Positions 15,474-18,480 of a stretch of 18,480 nt of DNA are shown here, piece after piece. Numbering within the stretch: the stretch's first letter is position 1; every line of letters starts with the position of its first letter. Source of the stretch: CAZJDM01 sp964544765 (GTDB lineage: Bacteria > Bdellovibrionota_B > Oligoflexia > CAYFLR01); NCBI GenBank assembly GCA_964544765.1, contig CAZJDM010000090.1:1-18480 (forward strand), read 5' to 3'. The position numbers and the translations under genes were made by a program. The notes under the pieces are model-generated. The model saw nothing but the letters and a program-made list of their open reading frames with translations, was not told the origin of the DNA and searched no databases.

Positions 15474-15845
15474 GTGAGAAGAGCTAATCAAGGATTTCTA
15501 TTTATCGTATTGCTTGCTTTATTTGTTTCTTGTGGTGGTGATCCCAGCTCATCCAGTCAAGATATTGAGTCCACAGCTAAAAGGCTAAAGAAAAATGAGT
15601 TGTCAGGTTTTACGCTTGTTGAGATAAAAAGCTTAATAAAGGGAACGTCAGATTATAATAATGGTGGTTTGTTAATTAATGATGCCAGATTGGCATTAGC
15701 AGTTTCTCTTATTAAAGAAGGTAAGAGCTTGGATGAGGCCATTGTTCAATCTCAAGAAGAATTAGAAAGAAAAAATGAGATGGACCATATTAAAGACGCT
15801 TCTCCAGAAAGAAGAAAATTTGATAGATTGACTGATGGTTTTTAA
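15474..15845 (+). CDS. Small lipoprotein of unknown function
   Basis: The 123-residue protein starts at GTG, supported by AAGGAG 6 nt upstream and the lack of another start. It has a basic N-terminus, a hydrophobic core and Cys20 in ALFVSCGG, a lipoprotein signal with Phe rather than the usual Leu at -3. Residue +2 is Gly, not Asp, so outer membrane sorting is possible. The mature part is a hydrophilic linker (DPSSSSQD) and a compact mostly helical domain of about 90 residues (ARLALAVSLIKEGKSLDEAIVQSQEELERK) with no recognisable family. It lies 48 bp after rnpB with no visible terminator between, and its TAA overlaps the stop of the convergent FliG-like gene within one TTAA. Confidence 0.75.
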   Translation: MRRANQGFLFIVLLALFVSCGGDPSSSSQDIESTAKRLKKNELSGFTLVEIKSLIKGTSDYNNGGLLINDARLALAVSLIKEGKSLDEAIVQSQEELERKNEMDHIKDASPERRKFDRLTDGF

Positions 15846-16273
15846 TACACAAGTTCTTCTTTATTTGTACTAATTGTAATTTTCCCCTCACTATTCAATT
15901 GTAGAGCTATTTCAATAATTTCCTGTTGGATCCTTTCAACTTTGGTTTTTGGTACTAAACCTAGATTATTAAAGACCTCCTGGATTTCTTGAGCGTTTCT
16001 ACTAGATAGATTTTGAAATAATTTTTTTTTGAAATCATCTGAAACTAATTTTAGAACTAAGGTCCATTTGGCCAGAGGAACATGGGTAATTAATATTTTA
16101 AAACTATTATCATCCAGGTTACATAAATCGTCAAAAACAAACATATTTTTTTGAATTTCTTTTGCCAATTTAGGATCTTTTTCTTCAAGTTCACTCAGAA
16201 TTTTAGTCCTAGAATCATCTTCAATATTATCTAGAATTTTTGCTACCTTGCGTATATTATCTATTTTGCTCAT
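15842..16273 (-). CDS. Short standalone FliG middle/C-terminal-like protein
   Basis: The 143-residue protein aligns through most of its length with the middle-to-C-terminal part of the flagellar rotor protein FliG: VAKILDNIEDDSRTKILSELEEKDPKLAKEIQKNMFVFDDL, then FKILITHVPLAKWTLVLKLV, LFQNLSSRNAQEI and RIQQEIIEIALQLNSEGKI. Against E. coli FliG (from memory), torque residues K264 and R281 are kept as K75 and R92, but D288 and D289 read E99 and V100, and R297 reads P108. The N-terminal half of FliG, including the FliF-binding domain and EHPQ region, is absent. It may be a paralogue with a regulatory or non-flagellar role. The ribosome site is weak (GGG about 8 nt before ATG). The gene lies 62 bp downstream of the S41 protease on the same strand. 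Confidence 0.75.
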   Translation of the reverse strand: MSKIDNIRKVAKILDNIEDDSRTKILSELEEKDPKLAKEIQKNMFVFDDLCNLDDNSFKILITHVPLAKWTLVLKLVSDDFKKKLFQNLSSRNAQEIQEVFNNLGLVPKTKVERIQQEIIEIALQLNSEGKITISTNKEELVY

Positions 16274-16300
16274 TAAATACCCAACAAATAGCTTAGTATT

Positions 16301-16337
16301 ATTCTGAACTAGAATGTTGACTTATTTTGTCTTGGTC
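16301..16337 (-). promoter_or_regulatory. Conserved upstream element, copy 2
   Basis: This is the second copy of the 37-nt element (28 of 37 positions match; core AAAATAAGTCAAC at 16328-16316 on the - strand). It lies 43-55 nt before the short FliG-like gene start and reaches the stop codon of the S41 protease gene. The role is inferred from the matching position in front of two - strand genes. Confidence 0.4.
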
Positions 16338-18276
16338 AATGAACCGTTTTCCACATGCAATTTAAGGTATCTATAGCTTTTAATACTTGGAAATCTGCTT
16401 GCTCATAAAAATGGGCATAGCGTTTTTTAGCTTGACCGTTAGTTTGTACGCAATGTTCTAACCACATTAAGGATTGTTTTTTCGGCAGGGGTATTTGATA
16501 AGGAAATACGTTGATTTTAGAGGTTCTGAAAGTTTTATTGTAAACATCTTTTTCAGAAAAAGAATAAATCGATGTCGAATAAGGATCAAAAGCTACTTTA
16601 ATATCGGGTCTTATACCAACGAATTGATTGCTCCACGCGCCGTTTGGTGCATTTGGTGTTTTGAAATACCATCTAGCGTCAGTAAAAAGAAGTCCGGCTT
16701 GATCGTTGTTTTTTATTTTAAAAGGAAAAACTGATTTCTTTATTTGAGAAAGCGGTTTTATAGCTTGACGCATTCCTTTTCCAAAAGAATTAGAACCAAT
16801 AATTATACTTTTGGTTGAACTCTGCATTGTACCAGCCACCATTTCAGCAACACTGGCGGATTGTCCATTGATTAAAACTGTGGTTAAAAAAGGAAAAGTG
16901 ATCATACTTCCTGAGCTTATATTATCTAGATTAGGATTACTCCTAAAGTTAAAGAGCCTATTGTTAAATTTTATTTCGGTTGCAGGATATTGGTTTATCC
17001 AAGAATAGATGTTGGTAGTGCTTCCGTGCCAATTCATGTGGTTTCTGTTGTCGTCTAAAAAGTTCATGGTAGGTACAAATTGAACCAGTGGATAGTTTCC
17101 AGGAATGAGCATTTTTAATAAACAAGCTCCGTTCATAATTAATCCACCAGGATTGGTCCTGATATCAAGGATCAATCCTTGAACTTGCTGCTGGAATGAT
17201 AAATCATGAAGGGTTTGGTAGACAGATTGACAAAACGAATTAGGATTTGTTGCAAAACTTAAAATCACTAGATGGGCTATTCGGAGATTATTTTCTTGCC
17301 TAAAAATTCTTTTGATATGAATATTTTGCATTTGAAGATTCTCACGATGTAAAATATAATCTTTAACTTCCACCTTACCGCGTAGTTTAACCCGGATTTG
17401 AACACTCGTAGATTCTTCTCCTTTGAGCAAAAACATAATTTGATTTGTGGAAAGTTTATTTTTCTTAATATCTATTAGTTGTCCGTGATGGCTACTTATA
17501 TGGGTTATTATATCTCCAGGTAATAATCCCGCATTGGCAGCTGGAGAGTTATCATTTATACGTAAAATTTGAATACCATCGTTATGCATGTTCCAAAGGA
17601 TACCTATGCCAATGACAGTAGGTTTTGTTTGATTAGTAAGTGTCTCAAGTTGTTTTTTAGCAATTAATTGAGCATGTGGATCGATTATTTGTAAATAACC
17701 GTTAATTAATTTTGCTACCAGGTTGCTTTGTATGGATTGATCTAGGTTGGCTATTTGATTTTGATTTATCCAATCTATAATTGCCTCGAAATCAATTTTG
17801 TCTGCCTCTGAGTTATGAAGGAAGCTTTTTTTCCAATAAGTGAAACGTTCTTTATAAAAACCAGCTTGATTGGCATAGAAGATTTCGTTTTTAATACGGT
17901 TACTGGTTGAGATTAATTCTACAATTTTTGCAAAACCAAAATCTTCAATTACTTTTCCATATTTAAAATCTTGATTATCAACTGTAATGTTGATTAAGTC
18001 GTCAGTTGCTATTATAAAGGGTCTTGAATTATATGATCCCGCAGTATCAATTAAACCTATACATTGCATAAACGTTTTTAAAGAATCATTAAATTTGAAT
18101 GGATTAGAAGTGTTATAACAAAAATCAGTGGTAATCGTTGATTTAATTACATCATAAGACAGATCCACTTTGGTCCAATAGCTATCGTTAGAATTTTGGG
18201 CTGATAAGATGTTTGCAGTGTAAAAATTAAGGTATAAAGTAAAGATGAAATATAAAGATACGAATAGCCTTTTCAT
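16336..18276 (-). CDS. Exported S41 (C-terminal processing) peptidase with PDZ domain
   Basis: The 646-residue protein has a Sec signal peptide (MKRLFVSLYFIFTLYLNFY, then LSAQ) and so acts in the periplasm or outside. An N-terminal helical region (about 35-215) precedes a PDZ domain (about 218-310; GIGILW, SPAANAGLLPGDIITHI). The S41 catalytic domain follows with GLILDIRTNPGG (367-378), the nucleophile in GQSASVAEM (S475, matched by spacing) and lysine K500 in NSFGKGM, exactly 25 residues later as in Tsp/CtpA. These proteases trim or degrade envelope proteins, often at their C-termini. A strong AGGAGGGG lies 3 nt before the ATG. The partial IAP and N-terminal organisation are longer than in CtpB-type proteins. 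A hairpin with a T-tract sits in its leader. Confidence 0.9.
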   Translation of the reverse strand: MKRLFVSLYFIFTLYLNFYTANILSAQNSNDSYWTKVDLSYDVIKSTITTDFCYNTSNPFKFNDSLKTFMQCIGLIDTAGSYNSRPFIIATDDLINITVDNQDFKYGKVIEDFGFAKIVELISTSNRIKNEIFYANQAGFYKERFTYWKKSFLHNSEADKIDFEAIIDWINQNQIANLDQSIQSNLVAKLINGYLQIIDPHAQLIAKKQLETLTNQTKPTVIGIGILWNMHNDGIQILRINDNSPAANAGLLPGDIITHISSHHGQLIDIKKNKLSTNQIMFLLKGEESTSVQIRVKLRGKVEVKDYILHRENLQMQNIHIKRIFRQENNLRIAHLVILSFATNPNSFCQSVYQTLHDLSFQQQVQGLILDIRTNPGGLIMNGACLLKMLIPGNYPLVQFVPTMNFLDDNRNHMNWHGSTTNIYSWINQYPATEIKFNNRLFNFRSNPNLDNISSGSMITFPFLTTVLINGQSASVAEMVAGTMQSSTKSIIIGSNSFGKGMRQAIKPLSQIKKSVFPFKIKNNDQAGLLFTDARWYFKTPNAPNGAWSNQFVGIRPDIKVAFDPYSTSIYSFSEKDVYNKTFRTSKINVFPYQIPLPKKQSLMWLEHCVQTNGQAKKRYAHFYEQADFQVLKAIDTLNCMWKTVH

Positions 18277-18293
18277 GATCCCCTCCTTGGGTG

Positions 18294-18323
18294 AAAAAAT
18301 CCCTATGTTCCGTGTTAGGGATT
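18294..18323 (-). terminator. Intrinsic terminator or attenuator in the S41 leader
   Basis: On the - strand AATCCCTA (18323-18316) and TAGGGATT (18305-18298) form perfect 8-bp arms with a 10-nt loop, followed by a run of six T. The T-run ends only about 17 nt before the S41 start codon and abuts its Shine-Dalgarno. There is no room for a promoter between, so either it ends an upstream transcript and S41 depends on read-through, or it is a leader attenuator. Confidence 0.6.
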
Positions 18324-18365
18324 GAAAAATTATTTTCTTAATATTAGTTTTTGCCTGTATATTTT

Positions 18366-18395
18366 ATAATAGAAGAGCTAACCATTGAAAACCAA
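18366..18395 (-). promoter_or_regulatory. Candidate S41 promoter
   Basis: On the - strand TTGGTT (18395-18390), an 18-nt spacer and TATTAT (18371-18366) make a plausible promoter. A TTGACA lies nearby at about 18402-18397 but has no good -10 box at normal spacing. The transcript would carry the hairpin and T-tract in its leader. A small inverted repeat, CATTG/CAATG, overlaps the -35 region. Confidence 0.35.
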
Positions 18396-18480
18396 TGTTG
18401 TCAAGCTTTTAATTAATTTCTATAATGATGTTCCTCTAGAAAAATAGACACGAAATTATGCAGCTTTGTCCAATATTTTA

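Noticed and set aside
1..18480. CRISPR array, insertion sequence, tRNA gene or phage segment
   Set aside because: No regularly spaced direct repeats, transposase motifs, terminal repeats or tRNA T-loop patterns were seen on either strand by eye.

Overview
The window is AT-rich DNA, by eye about one third GC, from a Gram-negative-type bacterium. Envelope-export signals (a lipoprotein signal, Sec signal peptides), two-component kinases, a probable sigma54 promoter, a c-di-GMP-type HD-GYP protein and two FliG-like proteins point to a free-living, probably flagellated lineage. ParE and ParC read like the Bacteroidetes-type topoisomerase IV, but the rest does not look like Bacteroidetes. A deltaproteobacterial or Bdellovibrionota-like host is my best guess, with low confidence.

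Layout. Positions 1-2289 hold two overlapping histidine kinase genes on the + strand: the 3' end of a canonical one, then a CHASE2 membrane kinase whose ATP-binding G1 box and phospho-acceptor neighbourhood are degenerate. Positions 2290-2704 hold a -24/-12 (sigma54-type) promoter, a roughly 130-nt leader with overlapping hairpins and a duplicated Shine-Dalgarno motif, and a 56-residue Gly/Pro-rich peptide gene. Convergent to it (2771-4981) is an HD-GYP protein with a signal peptide and an unusual C-terminal domain. After a 462-bp intergenic region comes a peroxide-stress group on the + strand: perR (with a palindromic operator), ahpC and nadK. parE and parC follow with a 4-nt overlap, then a two-helix membrane protein with FliG-like segments (11582-12487).

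On the - strand are a metallo-beta-lactamase-fold hydrolase (12491-13165) and a sodium:alanine-type symporter (13252-14859). Divergent from the symporter is rnpB, the RNase P RNA, with its own promoter, followed by a small lipoprotein gene. The lipoprotein gene converges with a short standalone FliG C-terminal-like gene, which lies downstream of an exported S41 (PDZ) protease on the - strand. The protease leader carries a terminator-like hairpin.

How the parts fit. PerR, AhpC and NAD kinase make a sensible redox set: peroxide sensing, peroxide removal, and NADP(H) supply. ParE/ParC and rnpB are housekeeping. The most unusual region is about 380-4980, where degenerate kinase, sigma54-type promoter, structured leader, Gly-rich micro-peptide and a probably exported HD-GYP protein lie side by side. 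The FliG-like proteins sit outside any flagellar operon and lack normal FliG architecture. A 37-nt element is shared upstream of the hydrolase gene and the short FliG-like gene.
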